A stretch of 58,057 nucleotides of DNA from Candidatus Marsarchaeota archaeon (GTDB lineage: Archaea > Micrarchaeota > Micrarchaeia > Micrarchaeales > Micrarchaeaceae). Numbering within the stretch: the first letter of the stretch is position 1; each line of letters begins with the position of its first letter. Location: assembly GCA_023485295.1 (NCBI GenBank), contig JAMCZQ010000007.1:90335-148391 (forward strand). The letters run 5' to 3'. Both the position numbers and the translations under genes were made by a program. Positions 16,658 to 26,525 of this stretch are shown one piece after another. The notes under the pieces are model-generated. The model searched no databases, had not been told where the DNA came from, and saw only the letters and a list, made by a program, of their open reading frames with translations.

Positions 16658-16661
16658 GTAG

Positions 16662-17891
16662 TCATTTGCTGTACCTTTTGCAAAAGCGATTTATCTTATT
16701 CATTGCATAGTCTAATATATTTTTTGGAGGAAGCGCCACAACGCGAACATGCGAGTCGGCGCCAAAACCGGATCCCCTGCTTAGCATTACATGCTCCTCT
16801 TCCAGCAGCTTCCCTACGAATTCCCTATCGTCCTTTATCTTCAATGATTTGAAATCGATCCTTGGCAGTATGTAGAATGCACCTTTGGGCCTCACAACAT
16901 GCACAAAGTCGTTTTCCTCAAGTATGTCAACCGCTGAATTTACGCGCTTTTCTATTTCTTTTACCATGGCCTTTATTTCACGATTGTGCATTTTTGAATT
17001 GTTCATTGCAGCTGCAAATGCGTACTGCGCAGGCGTGTTCACGCAAAGCCTTACGCTTGCAAGATCTGCCATCTTGCCTTTTATGGCGGATGACTTTTTG
17101 TCGTCTTCTGGAATAACTGCGTAACCAAGCCTGAACCCTGTGGCGTCGAAATCTTTTGACGCGCCGTTAAGTATCATGTGCGGTACTCCCCTTGCAAGCT
17201 GCGAGATGCTGGTAAATTTTGCATTATTGTAATATATCTCATCGTATATCTCATCGCTTATCAGGAATATACCATAGTCGTTTGCAATATCTACGATCCC
17301 TTCAAGGACCTTTTTTGAAAGCACAGTTCCGGTAGGGTTGTTGGGGTTTGTTATAAGCATGTATTTCAGCCTGCCTATCCTTCCCCTTCTTTTCAGCCCA
17401 TCCAGTGCAGCCTTCACAGTGTCAAGATTCAGGTCCCATCCGTTATTCTCGTCATAATAATCGAAGACAGGGATTCCTCCATTCAGCCTTAGCTGTGTAA
17501 CATATTGGTTGTAATAAGGTCTGAATATGAATGCACTCTCCCCTGGATTTATCAATGCGGTATTCACGAAAGCCAGTGCTTCAGTCACGCCGGCCGTAAC
17601 TATGATATCATTCTCCTTTAAATCTACATTGTACTTTGTCTTATACCTGCGCACTATCGCTTCTATAAGCGGCCTTATGCCCTGGGCCCTGCTGTACATT
17701 GTCTTCGATTCCTTCAGCGCCCTTATATAAGCGTCTATCATGTATTTAGGCGTTGGAAAATATACTGGAGGATCGCCCCTGTTGATCTCTATCACCTTGT
17801 GGCCTTCGGCCTCTATCTTTTCAGCAATAGGTGCTTCTTCAAGTATCGAGTTCTGCGCCCATGAACTCCTTTTCGACAGTATATTGTCCAT
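16662..17891 (-). CDS. PLP-dependent aminotransferase class I/II, alanine/aspartate type
   Basis: A 409-residue fold-type I aminotransferase. Seen features: substrate-proximal I-N-R-G-D-P-P near residue 35, P-N-N-P-T-G in the core, S-D-E-I-Y with the Asp that contacts the pyridine nitrogen, the Schiff-base Lys at about 246 in G-A-S-K-D-F-D-A-T-G-F-R-L-G-Y, and a C-terminal Arg for the carboxylate. This pattern is typical of archaeal AlaA/AspC-like alanine or aspartate aminotransferases. The start at 17891 lies about 30 bp from a TATA-like TATATAATA; a second ATG at 17903 is equally in frame. Confidence 0.88.
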   Translation of the reverse strand: MDNILSKRSSWAQNSILEEAPIAEKIEAEGHKVIEINRGDPPVYFPTPKYMIDAYIRALKESKTMYSRAQGIRPLIEAIVRRYKTKYNVDLKENDIIVTAGVTEALAFVNTALINPGESAFIFRPYYNQYVTQLRLNGGIPVFDYYDENNGWDLNLDTVKAALDGLKRRGRIGRLKYMLITNPNNPTGTVLSKKVLEGIVDIANDYGIFLISDEIYDEIYYNNAKFTSISQLARGVPHMILNGASKDFDATGFRLGYAVIPEDDKKSSAIKGKMADLASVRLCVNTPAQYAFAAAMNNSKMHNREIKAMVKEIEKRVNSAVDILEENDFVHVVRPKGAFYILPRIDFKSLKIKDDREFVGKLLEEEHVMLSRGSGFGADSHVRVVALPPKNILDYAMNKINRFCKRYSK

Positions 17892-17945
17892 TTTTACACC
17901 CATCTGTAAATATTATATACAAAGCAAAATCTAATATTGCATTCA

Positions 17946-18644
17946 TTATTGCATGTGTGCATGGTGCGCTTCATGCCCCTTCTTTTCGACTAGTTTCGCG
18001 TCTTCTATTACATACTCGCCTGTCATACCATTCCAGACTGCGTGGGCTTTTGTTATCTCAATGCTCTTTGCAAACATTGGTGCGTCAAGCACGAACGACT
18101 CGGCTTCGCCTCCCTCGAATGCCACATTTATCCGATACTTCTTGTTTAGCTGCAGCAGCCTGTCTATGATCCTTGCATCTATAACCTTTCCGAGAAAGGA
18201 CTGATCGAACCCTTCGGCCGCTACCTTGGTTATTATTGCAGTCATTGTTGACGCTACCTCGGTGATTTCCTCCACCGGATCTGCGCCCCAGAGAGGCGCT
18301 ATGTGTATTATGCCAAGCTTTTTGCACAGTGCATCCACCCTTGCCTTCTGGTAAGTGCTCGCTATCGCCCCAGTTACAAGTGTTTTTACTCCGTTCTCTT
18401 CGAGTGCTCTTTCAAGGTCTTCGAGCTCCTTCTCCTTTTTGCCCTCAGTAAACCATACAATGTGCTTTATTCCGAGGGCTTCTGCTTGCATTGAGGTGAA
18501 TGCTATATTGGGCTTGTGGAACATGTAACTGTCTGGGTTGCCGCTATGCATTGTTATGAGCAAATCTGGTTTACTGCCTTCACGGCTTGCCTTATGCAGT
18601 GCGAGCGTTGAATCCTTACCGCCGCTAAACAATGCTGCAATCAT
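17946..18644 (-). CDS. dph6: Diphthine--ammonia ligase (Dph6 family)
   Basis: A 232-residue PP-loop ATPase. The N-terminal A-L-F-S-G-G-K-D-S-T-L-A-L is the ATP pyrophosphatase loop. H-S-G-N-P-D-S-Y-M-F-H, G-A-I-A-S-T-Y-Q and F-E-G-G-E-A-E-S-F-V are signatures of the Dph6/MJ0570 family, which amidates diphthine on elongation factor 2. The ATG at 18644 overlaps the stop of nth (ATGA), so the two are co-transcribed. The C-terminus is His-rich. Confidence 0.88.
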   Translation of the reverse strand: MIAALFSGGKDSTLALHKASREGSKPDLLITMHSGNPDSYMFHKPNIAFTSMQAEALGIKHIVWFTEGKKEKELEDLERALEENGVKTLVTGAIASTYQKARVDALCKKLGIIHIAPLWGADPVEEITEVASTMTAIITKVAAEGFDQSFLGKVIDARIIDRLLQLNKKYRINVAFEGGEAESFVLDAPMFAKSIEITKAHAVWNGMTGEYVIEDAKLVEKKGHEAHHAHMQ

Positions 18645-19330
18645 TCCATCGCCTTCAATGTGCTTGACGGGCATATGTCATTCAAAACGCATTCGGCGCA
18701 TCTCTTGTCCCTTGCCCTGCAGACATCCCTGCCAAGCGCAATGAATAGGTGCGTGATATCGCCCCAATCGTCCCTCTTCGCGATTTGCATAAGCTCATCC
18801 TCTATCTTAACTGCGCTTTTAGTATTGACCAGCCCAAGCCTGTTTGCAACAGTAATGCAATGCGTGTCTATTGCAATTCCAGAATTCTTACCAAAGCCGT
18901 TGTACAGCACAACGTTCGCCGTTTTCCTGCCAACGCCGGGCAAGGATGTCAGGCCGTCAATGCTTGATGGCACGCTGCCGCCGAACCTTTCAGCTATGAT
19001 CCTCGCAGTCTTTATTATGTTTTTAGACTTGTTCCTGTACAATCCAAGCGAGCGCGTGTATCTGTAAAGCTCTGCAGGCCTGAGCTTTGCAAACGCGTAA
19101 GGCGTCTTGTACGCTTTGAACAGCTTGGAGGTCACCACATTCACCTGCTTGTCCTGCGATTGTGCTGACAGCATTGTGGCTATAAGCAGCTCCCAGCTAT
19201 TTGCAAACGAGAGCGTACTGTGCATTTCCCCCTTGTACCTGAGCTTCAGCCTGCGCAGCGCCTCTCTCAGGAATTCCTTCTTATCCTTGTATTCTTTCAT
19301 TCGCGTACGCCTAAAATCTAATGCATTCAT
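18641..19330 (-). CDS. nth: Endonuclease III (DNA glycosylase/AP lyase)
   Basis: A 229-residue protein. It has the helix-hairpin-helix L-P-G-V-G-R-K-T-A-N-V-V with the catalytic Lys, the catalytic Asp in I-D-T-H-C, and the C-terminal 4Fe-4S cluster C-x6-C-x2-C-x5-C. It removes oxidised pyrimidines and nicks abasic sites. I choose the ATG at 19330, about 27 bp below a TATA-like element; the ATG at 19300 (M-K-E-Y-K-D) is also plausible. It is divergent from polX with about 70 bp between and overlaps dph6 by 4 bp. Confidence 0.92.
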   Translation of the reverse strand: MNALDFRRTRMKEYKDKKEFLREALRRLKLRYKGEMHSTLSFANSWELLIATMLSAQSQDKQVNVVTSKLFKAYKTPYAFAKLRPAELYRYTRSLGLYRNKSKNIIKTARIIAERFGGSVPSSIDGLTSLPGVGRKTANVVLYNGFGKNSGIAIDTHCITVANRLGLVNTKSAVKIEDELMQIAKRDDWGDITHLFIALGRDVCRARDKRCAECVLNDICPSSTLKAME

Positions 19331-19401
19331 ATAGTTTGATAATCGCCTAAGATTTTTAGCTATTGCTTTTGAAGGATAAATAGACTGCGCTGGTGCGGTG
19401 A

Positions 19402-21138
19402 ATGATAAACAAGAAAATTGCATCGATGCTTGCTGAAATAGCCGACATGCTTAGCATAGAGGAAAAGCCTACAACAAGGTTCGAAGTGCGGGCATACCAA
19501 AATGCATCAATGGTAATAGGTTCGCTTGAGGAGGACCTCGGTGACCTGTACAAAAGGGCTGGGCTGAAAGGGCTTATGGACATAAGGGGCATAGGCAAGG
19601 GCATCGCATCCAGCATAGAGGAATATATAAAGACCGGCCGCATGTCGAAGTATGAAACACTTAAAAAAAGGTTTCCAATAGACTTCGCCGGGCTTACGAA
19701 GATCGAGGGCCTTGGAGCAAAACGCATTATAACGCTGTACCGGAAGCTTGGCGTCAAGAACATCGATGACCTTAAGAAAGCCATAAATTCGCACAAGGTG
19801 GCTGAGCTCGAAGGCTTCGGCGAGAAGAGCGAAGAGATGCTTAAGAACGGCATAGAAATGCTTGAAAAATCAAAGGGCAGGCTTCTCTTGGGCGAGGCTC
19901 TGCCTGCAGCAGAAGCAATAGTAAGCGCGCTTCTGGGCTCTGGGCTTGTAGGAAAAGCAGTCATTTGCGGATCAACCAGGCGCATGAAGGAGACCGTAGG
20001 CGACATAGACGTACTTGCAATATCAGACAAGCCGCAGCAAGTAATGGACATGTTCACGTCAATGAAAGAAGTGGAAAGCGTAGTAGTCAAAGGCCCTACC
20101 AAGACGACTGTCTGGCTTGACATAGGCACGACATGCGACCTGCGCGTAATAGCGCCTGAGAGCTTTGGCGCTGCAGTGCAGTACTTTACCGGCAGCAAGG
20201 AGCACAACGTCGAAGTAAGGAAGATAGCGATATCAAAGGGGTTCAAGCTTAACGAGTACGGGCTGTATGACGCAAAGGGCGGCGTGATCTCTGCAATAGA
20301 CGAGCGCGATATCTACGCAAGGCTCGGGATGGACTGGATGGAGCCTGAAATGCGCGAGAACCGTGGCGAAATAGAGCTTGCAAAGGAGCACAGGCTTCCG
20401 AAGCTTGTGGCGCTTGCAGACTTGCATGGGGACCTGCATGCGCACACTAAAGAGACTGACGGAACCAACACACTGGAGGAAATGGTCAATGCAGCAATTG
20501 CAAAGGGTTTCGAATACGTGAATATAAGCAACCATACCAAAAGCCTAAGGGTTGCGCACGGGCTTGATGACAAGGGCTTCGAGCAGCTCTTCAAGCGGAT
20601 CGATGACCTGAACAGCAGCCTTGACGGGAAGATACGCATATTCAAGGGTGCAGAAGTCGACATATTGAAGAGCGGCGCCCTGGACCTTAAACCAGAAACT
20701 CTCAAAAAGATGGACTGCGTGGTAGCGGCAGTGCACTCTAACTTCAACATGAGCCAGAAGGAGATGACAGGAAGGATTGTAAAGGCCCTTGACAGCGGCA
20801 TGGTCCACATACTGGCGCATCCTACAGGCAGGATAATAAACGAGCGCGAGCCTTACGATGTCGATCTTCGCGCCGTGGCAGAAAGCGCAGAGCGCAACAA
20901 TGTTGCCCTAGAGATAAACTCGTTTCCAAGCAGGCTGGATTTGAACGACAGCAGCATATTTGCCATAAAAGGATACAAGCTCAAGTTTGCAATAGACTCC
21001 GATGCGCACAACATATCGCATTTCGATTACCTGCGCTATGGCGTAGGCATGGCACGCCGCGGCTGGCTAGGAAAAAGCGACATTCTCAACACCATGAGCC
21101 TCAAAGCGATAGAGAAGGCTTTGGAAGCAGTGTCATAG
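19402..21138 (+). CDS. polX: Family X DNA polymerase with PHP domain
   Basis: A 578-residue repair polymerase. HhH motifs occur early (I-R-G-I-G-K-G-I-A and I-E-G-L-G-A-K-R). The nucleotidyltransferase palm has I-C-G-S-T-R-R followed by G-D-I-D-V-L with the metal-binding Asp pair and a later Asp in C-D-L-R-V. From about residue 335 a PHP phosphoesterase domain begins with D-L-H-G-D-L-H-A-H-T, continuing with H-S-N-F and D-S-D-A-H. This is the bacterial/archaeal PolX layout for gap filling with 3'-5' exonuclease or AP-site trimming. It ends overlapping the convergent polD large-subunit gene by 6 bp. Confidence 0.94.
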   Translation: MINKKIASMLAEIADMLSIEEKPTTRFEVRAYQNASMVIGSLEEDLGDLYKRAGLKGLMDIRGIGKGIASSIEEYIKTGRMSKYETLKKRFPIDFAGLTKIEGLGAKRIITLYRKLGVKNIDDLKKAINSHKVAELEGFGEKSEEMLKNGIEMLEKSKGRLLLGEALPAAEAIVSALLGSGLVGKAVICGSTRRMKETVGDIDVLAISDKPQQVMDMFTSMKEVESVVVKGPTKTTVWLDIGTTCDLRVIAPESFGAAVQYFTGSKEHNVEVRKIAISKGFKLNEYGLYDAKGGVISAIDERDIYARLGMDWMEPEMRENRGEIELAKEHRLPKLVALADLHGDLHAHTKETDGTNTLEEMVNAAIAKGFEYVNISNHTKSLRVAHGLDDKGFEQLFKRIDDLNSSLDGKIRIFKGAEVDILKSGALDLKPETLKKMDCVVAAVHSNFNMSQKEMTGRIVKALDSGMVHILAHPTGRIINEREPYDVDLRAVAESAERNNVALEINSFPSRLDLNDSSIFAIKGYKLKFAIDSDAHNISHFDYLRYGVGMARRGWLGKSDILNTMSLKAIEKALEAVS

Positions 21139-24100
21139 GTACTGCGTGAGGTTGAACTGCTTCTGGTCGCGGACCGCGCCTATATTCCCAAACACAGATT
21201 CTATTTCTTCCTTGAGCAGTATTATTCTTTGCTTGATATAGGGCTCCAGCTCATACCTGTCAGCCAGGTCCATTGCAGTGCTCAGGTATTTCTCTATGCT
21301 CCCTTTTGATATGGTAAGCAGGAGCTTGCCCCCGCATTTTGTGCACTTGCCCTTGATTGGGACCCTCCTGTACTTCGCATTGCAGGAAACGCATCTGAAG
21401 CCTTGCCTTGAGTATGAATGCAGGTTGCCCATAAGGTCAGGTATAAAATGGCTTAATATGAGCCTTCTGGCGGTGTCCCTCTTGTCTATGCTGTAAAGCT
21501 TGTCCATAAGGCTGAACTGCACATCGATCTTTTCAACCATGCTCTTAAGGGTAGTATAGCTGCTGCGCTTCGGTGCATCCACCAGCGCCTCTGCGCTTGC
21601 AAGGTGCGTGAAATTTATGCCTTTGTAAGCGGAATCTTTTCCCAGCCTGTCAGCCACAACCTCCACCTTGACTTCTCCTGGAGCAGGGTAAGAAAACGTC
21701 TTGTCATAGAAATCAAGGCCGTACCTTTCCACGACCTCCATCGAATGCACTTCGTCGTCCACCTCCTCAGGCTTGACGTTGACAGTGAGTATGAGCGGCG
21801 CATCCATCGTTCCTCCCACAGTAGTTGGCATATAGCGCTTCGAGAAATTTATCAGCGCATCTACAAGCAGCATTGTGGTGTCTTCGTCCCCGTCGCAGTT
21901 GCGCCTCCTTGCAGATACCAGGTAAGGATGCGCAAAGCCAACGCTTGCGTCTGTAAAGCCTATGATCCTTGCCAGCACCCCTGCCGAAGTGTGCGGTGAA
22001 AGAGTTATTACATACTGCCCAACCAGGTCGCCCATATTCTTGGCATTGTAAAACGGTTCAAGTCCATAGAATTTTTCCAGCAGCTGGTCTATGAAATTCG
22101 CCACCTTCAGGAAATACTCGCCGCCCCGCCTGTTCAGAATCACGTCCTGGTGCATGAGCTCTACGAGCTGCGATTTGTCTTCAAGCTTCATGCCAGAATA
22201 ATCCTCTGTATAGCCCAGTGAGCGAAGCGTTTCGACGTCAGTGCCTATCTCTTCTGGGTAAAAGTGGGTTATGGGCACATCGGTTGCATCGAATCTAGAC
22301 GTGCCGTCCTTGAATATGTAGACGCCGTTGATGCTCCTGAGTATCCCTTTTTCAAGCGGCTCGGAAAGCTTATCGAAATTCGACAGGCCCTTGACGCCCT
22401 TGACCAGTTTTGGCAGTGTTGCGATTCCAAGCCTGGCAACAGCCTTGTTGACCTCAGCTACGATGTCTATGTCCTTGAGCTCGCTGCCGGACATGTCTCC
22501 GCCGCACTTTTCGCATTTTGTCCATGGGCCGAAAGCGCCGCAAATCTTGCATTTCCTTACGACCTCAGCCCTTGCCTTGTGCTCCTCGCAATAAAAGGAA
22601 TTTATGTATTCCCCGCCCTTTGAGCACCGGTGCCTTGCCATCTCTACTTTTATTGTAGGGTTGCCGAATTTTTTGCTCTGTATTGCGTAGGCCTTTGAGA
22701 TGCTTCTCTCCTTGCCGCCGTACTCTCCTATTGGGTAGAGTATGTTTGGCGCAGGCTTCATGAGGCGCTCCTTGGCCTTTTCCGGCCTTCCCATCCTGCT
22801 CCCGATTTTAGTGGACCTTTTCATGACCTTAAAGCTGGATACGCTGTTTATTATCTCAATAGGCTGCATTTCTGCATTCTCTTCAGGCATGCGAACAGCG
22901 CTCGCATCCCTAAGCAAACCATTCCTCTCCATGCCAAAAGCGGCAAGCAGGCTTTGCGCAGTCTCGCCCTCTATGTCTATGCTTTCCATGTGGTCAAAAT
23001 GGGGTATGCACGCCCTTTCAAGCAGCTCTCGCGACTTCTGTACAGCGCCGCCGTCGATTGTTATGCGCTTCACAGAGAACAGAGATGCATCTGCATGGTC
23101 TATCTTTGCATTCACTACTGCATCCATCAAATGCACCAAGTCCTGAGCGCTTAGATCTGCATAATCATAAATGAACTTTGGATGCATAGGCACATTGAAT
23201 TTTTCAGACAGGCCGTAAGCATCTTTGAAGCTAAGCTCCTTTGGCTCCTCTTTTGTGTAGCCTGCTGCCTTGAGCTGCTCGAACCAGTACTCCTCTACGT
23301 AGCTGGTCGGAAGCAGCGGCGTATTCGTCTTCTTGAAATCTCCATATGTTATCAGTATGTCTCCCACAGAAAGTATCTTCTTTACCATCGGCTCCAGCTC
23401 AACCGCTTCTCTTGCGTCGTTTATCCTGAATGCCCTGCCATCAGCAAGCTTGACAAAGGGTCCCTCTATCGAGTCGACAGGCACAGCTACGCAGCCCTTG
23501 CCTGGCTTTTCGACTTTAAGCTGTGTGCCTATGGCTATGAACTTGTCAAGAAGCTGCATCGTCGCAGGGCTGAAGCCTTTCGCAGCGATGCCGCTAAATC
23601 TCGACCTTCCGTATCTGAGCCTGAACGCGCCAGCATGTTCAGGATAAGCGAATATCGGCCTACCAGCCACAAGCTCCTGCAAAAATACTGCATCCTTCTT
23701 TTCTGTTTTCTGCTGCGTGCCCTGCGCCTTTTCCACCTTTATGATCTGGTTAAGCCATGACCAGTCCAGGCCTACGTTTTTGGTATACTTCAGCACGTTC
23801 TTTGCTTTCTGGGCTATGCCCTCGCAGCTGACCAGGCAGACGCCGCTCCTTATCTTGTTGGATATGTACTGCTGCTTGCCGCCTGCATCCAACCTTGTCA
23901 CATTCCTGTGTATGCTTATTTCCAGCTGCTCAGATGCAAGCCCGTCTATGCACACCGGGCAGTTTTCGAAGATTATCCTTATATCCTCTTCAGGCGGCAG
24001 GTATTGGAGGCGCGCTACCCTGGAGTTATAGATCTGAATCTCCTCCAGGTACCTATCTATCTCCTGCTTTGTCGCCTTGTATTCGCCTATTCCAAGCATT

Positions 24101-24579
24101 TTTCTGCCATAATCAGCCAGTGCTACCGAGAGCGCTGCAGCAGTGCCTCCGGCGCCCCTTATCGGCCCTGCATAAAGTATGGCTGCATAATCCGTGCCGT
24201 CGCTGTTCTTGTGCAGCTCAATGCCCTGCATTCCCTCCGTCGGAGCCACAAGTATGCCTTCCGTCAATATGGCCAGCCCTACCCTCACCGCAGTCGTCAG
24301 CCTCTCTTTCGTCGGTGCATCAAACTTGTCGCTTGTGCATAGCTCCTTCACAATCTCGAAAGCGAGCTCCTGCCTGGTCCTGCCATCCGAATGCTGCTTT
24401 ATTATGTCAGCAAGGCCCTTTATCCCCATTATTCCCTCAACCCTTGAAGCAAGGTCCGGGGCAGGGGTTATTTCGACGTGCTCCTCCGGATCGAAGCCTT
24501 TTTGCCTTGCCTTTGTCGCTACGTCGAAAGCCTTGTCGAAATTTGTTTTCAGTTCGCTGAAATATTCATCGATATCCAT
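21133..24579 (-). CDS. polC: DNA polymerase D large subunit (DP2)
   Basis: A 1148-residue catalytic subunit of the archaeal replicative PolD, of normal length with no intein. The active-site motif R-R-N-C-D-G-D-E-D spans about 892-900 and matches the double-psi-barrel metal site. One zinc-binding cluster lies near residues 640-690 (several CxxC) and a second near 1075-1100 (C-V-S-C ... C-T-K-C). The N-terminal region G-P-I-R-G-A-G-G-T-A is also conserved. It starts 4 bp after the DP1 stop, so the two subunits are made from one transcript. Confidence 0.96.
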   Translation of the reverse strand: MDIDEYFSELKTNFDKAFDVATKARQKGFDPEEHVEITPAPDLASRVEGIMGIKGLADIIKQHSDGRTRQELAFEIVKELCTSDKFDAPTKERLTTAVRVGLAILTEGILVAPTEGMQGIELHKNSDGTDYAAILYAGPIRGAGGTAAALSVALADYGRKMLGIGEYKATKQEIDRYLEEIQIYNSRVARLQYLPPEEDIRIIFENCPVCIDGLASEQLEISIHRNVTRLDAGGKQQYISNKIRSGVCLVSCEGIAQKAKNVLKYTKNVGLDWSWLNQIIKVEKAQGTQQKTEKKDAVFLQELVAGRPIFAYPEHAGAFRLRYGRSRFSGIAAKGFSPATMQLLDKFIAIGTQLKVEKPGKGCVAVPVDSIEGPFVKLADGRAFRINDAREAVELEPMVKKILSVGDILITYGDFKKTNTPLLPTSYVEEYWFEQLKAAGYTKEEPKELSFKDAYGLSEKFNVPMHPKFIYDYADLSAQDLVHLMDAVVNAKIDHADASLFSVKRITIDGGAVQKSRELLERACIPHFDHMESIDIEGETAQSLLAAFGMERNGLLRDASAVRMPEENAEMQPIEIINSVSSFKVMKRSTKIGSRMGRPEKAKERLMKPAPNILYPIGEYGGKERSISKAYAIQSKKFGNPTIKVEMARHRCSKGGEYINSFYCEEHKARAEVVRKCKICGAFGPWTKCEKCGGDMSGSELKDIDIVAEVNKAVARLGIATLPKLVKGVKGLSNFDKLSEPLEKGILRSINGVYIFKDGTSRFDATDVPITHFYPEEIGTDVETLRSLGYTEDYSGMKLEDKSQLVELMHQDVILNRRGGEYFLKVANFIDQLLEKFYGLEPFYNAKNMGDLVGQYVITLSPHTSAGVLARIIGFTDASVGFAHPYLVSARRRNCDGDEDTTMLLVDALINFSKRYMPTTVGGTMDAPLILTVNVKPEEVDDEVHSMEVVERYGLDFYDKTFSYPAPGEVKVEVVADRLGKDSAYKGINFTHLASAEALVDAPKRSSYTTLKSMVEKIDVQFSLMDKLYSIDKRDTARRLILSHFIPDLMGNLHSYSRQGFRCVSCNAKYRRVPIKGKCTKCGGKLLLTISKGSIEKYLSTAMDLADRYELEPYIKQRIILLKEEIESVFGNIGAVRDQKQFNLTQYL

Positions 24580-24583
24580 GCAA

Positions 24584-26107
24584 TCACTGCTGCCCGAAGT
24601 CTATCGACCTTACGGAATTATCTGCAGACATATATACCGGCATTATGCACGGGGTCGGTATATGGCCCTGCCTGATCTGGAAATCAGTCCTGCCCTGCCA
24701 AGTGCCGCTGTTTATAATCTTAACTCCGTGGTATTCGCTCAGCCCGTTTTTATGTATGTGGCCCATGTGCAGTATGTCTGGAACCACATCAATGACAAGA
24801 TTGTCTGGCTTTGAAGGCACTATGATGTTGCCTCCGTATATGGGCGATAAGTGCCTCCTCTTCAGCAATTCCACCATGGCTTTCTCTGGCTTCGCATAGC
24901 TGTTGTTCGGCACTGCGCTTATTATCGAATCCAAAGAGGTGCCGTGATAGCCTAGGACTTCTATTCCATGCACGTTTATGTATGCTGGGTTCGAGACTAT
25001 GTGCACATTGTCCTTCTTGAAGTCGCCTATCAGCTCTTCCGGAAGCGGAGGCTGGGGCTCAGCCCTCTGCACAGCATCGTGGTTCCCTGGCATTATGAAT
25101 ATGTGGATGTAATCCGGCACAGCGTCCAGAAAATCGAATAGCATCTTGTACTGCGTATACATGTCAAGCACTGCAAGGTCTCTGTCCTGGTTGGGGTAAA
25201 TTCCTATGCCATCGGCATCGTCACCGCTTATTATAAGGTATTTTATGCTTCCTGCTATCTTGCGCTGGCTGGAATCGCAATCGCCGTTCAGCCACTTTAT
25301 CATCTTGGTAAAGCTCTTTTCCATGAAAAGCTTGCTTCCAACATGTATGTCTGAAAGGAATGCTATCCCTACATCCTGCTCTGGTTCCTTTCTTTTCTTC
25401 AGAGGCACATCCGGCCACACTATCTCGTTGGCTATTACGAAAGGCCCTGATATCTTGCCTCTAACAGCAAGCACCTCGTCGTTCACTATCGAGCCTGCAT
25501 TCGAGTAAAGCTCCTGCGCCTCCTTCGAAGTGCCATTCATGAATATGACTTTTGCGAAATCCTCCTCGTCCTCCAACTCCATGAGTATGTTGTTGTTTTT
25601 TGTGATAACCTTTCTTGTAACTATGCCAATTATGTATACGTCCCTGCCGCTGGCATAGCTTTGCAGGTAGCCAAGGTTCTGCAGCGGCTGCCCGGAAGAA
25701 GTGTGCTGCACCAGCATGGCCCGCATCTTTTCAAGCCTGTCCCTGAAATAGGATACAAAGCCCTCGACGCTGCCGCTTGTCCTCTCTGCAGTCCTGTTCC
25801 TAATCTTGTATATCGCATCTATCTCAGCAGCTTCTGGCTTATATTCCGCAGACCTGCTTATTTCTATCTTTATCGGCTGCTTCTGCGCAGAGATCCTCTC
25901 TATTATGGCTGAGAGCTCGTCCTTGGTAACTATGTGCAATGCTTCGCTGGACCTGCTGCCTTCTATGAGCTCATATGCAAGAATGCTTGGGTCTACGCCC
26001 TTAAGCACGGTTTCATCTATGTCGCCAGCCAGGAGCATGCCTGCTTTTGACAGGGCGTAAGTAAGGTCCTTTAGCGGGCCGCTTATTACTTCGGTCTTTT
26101 CACCCAT
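24584..26107 (-). CDS. polB: DNA polymerase D small subunit (DP1), proofreading exonuclease
   Basis: A 507-residue subunit. An OB-fold region lies around residues 150-240, followed by a calcineurin-like phosphoesterase domain with F-L-S-D-I-H-V-G-S, S-G-D-D-A-D-G, M-P-G-N-H-D and L-H-M-G-H-I-H; these metal-binding motifs are intact, so the 3'-5' exonuclease should be active. DP1 pairs with DP2. The ATG at 26107 is chosen over a GTG two codons upstream. It follows the UPF0147 gene by 12 bp on the same strand. Confidence 0.95.
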   Translation of the reverse strand: MGEKTEVISGPLKDLTYALSKAGMLLAGDIDETVLKGVDPSILAYELIEGSRSSEALHIVTKDELSAIIERISAQKQPIKIEISRSAEYKPEAAEIDAIYKIRNRTAERTSGSVEGFVSYFRDRLEKMRAMLVQHTSSGQPLQNLGYLQSYASGRDVYIIGIVTRKVITKNNNILMELEDEEDFAKVIFMNGTSKEAQELYSNAGSIVNDEVLAVRGKISGPFVIANEIVWPDVPLKKRKEPEQDVGIAFLSDIHVGSKLFMEKSFTKMIKWLNGDCDSSQRKIAGSIKYLIISGDDADGIGIYPNQDRDLAVLDMYTQYKMLFDFLDAVPDYIHIFIMPGNHDAVQRAEPQPPLPEELIGDFKKDNVHIVSNPAYINVHGIEVLGYHGTSLDSIISAVPNNSYAKPEKAMVELLKRRHLSPIYGGNIIVPSKPDNLVIDVVPDILHMGHIHKNGLSEYHGVKIINSGTWQGRTDFQIRQGHIPTPCIMPVYMSADNSVRSIDFGQQ

Positions 26108-26119
26108 AACCACAATTCA

Positions 26120-26386
26120 TTATTCCTTTATAGATTCCAAAGTGCTTAACACACTCCATATTATTGTCCTTGCCTGCGGCGGCAGGTTTATGTCGTTGCT
26201 AACCGCATCTAGATTGTATATCGCTGACGATGCCCTTACGCTGTACTCCCCCTGCTCATTCAGCTTAGCCTTAGCTTCGCTGATTGCAGTCCTTACGTTC
26301 TTGGGTACGCTTGTATCGTTTATCAGCATGTCCATTTGCGCGTTTGCCTGCTTTATCAATTCAGCTACCTCGTCTTTTTTTGGCAT
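26120..26386 (-). CDS. UPF0147 family protein
   Basis: An 88-residue helical protein. The sequence D-T-S-V-P-K-N-V-R-T-A-I-S-E-A-K and the P-P-Q-A-R-T-I-I-W-S-V end match the archaeal UPF0147 family, whose biochemical role is unknown. The ATG at 26386 is preceded by AGGTGAT, a strong Shine-Dalgarno, with a TATA box (CTATAAATAG) about 60 bp further up. It is the first gene of the PolD transcript, so it may mark a replication-linked operon. Confidence 0.85.
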   Translation of the reverse strand: MPKKDEVAELIKQANAQMDMLINDTSVPKNVRTAISEAKAKLNEQGEYSVRASSAIYNLDAVSNDINLPPQARTIIWSVLSTLESIKE

Positions 26387-26390
26387 TTTA

Positions 26391-26396
26391 TCACCT
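26391..26396 (-). promoter_or_regulatory. Shine-Dalgarno of the UPF0147-PolD operon
   Basis: AGGTGA read on the minus strand, 4 bases before the ATG at 26386. It decides that start over an upstream in-frame codon. A TATA-like TATAAATAG lies around 26447-26456. Confidence 0.6.
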
Positions 26397-26525
26397 ATAA
26401 TAAGCACAGCAATAATACTTTACGTGAAACTTATGGCATAAAAGCTATTTATAGGTTGAGCTTATGGCTTCCTGCGTGGAAACACGAACCGCCAACGCAT
26501 AAATACTTTACCAGGCATAAAAAAT

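Noticed and set aside
19356..20246. Long hydrophobic reading frame (296 codons) on the minus strand
   Set aside because: It lies entirely opposite the well-supported polX coding sequence; its composition is the mirror of polX codons.
21133..24579. Intein in PolD large subunit
   Set aside because: DP2 often hosts inteins, but the protein is of normal length and the motif N-C-D-G-D is uninterrupted; no Hint-domain features.
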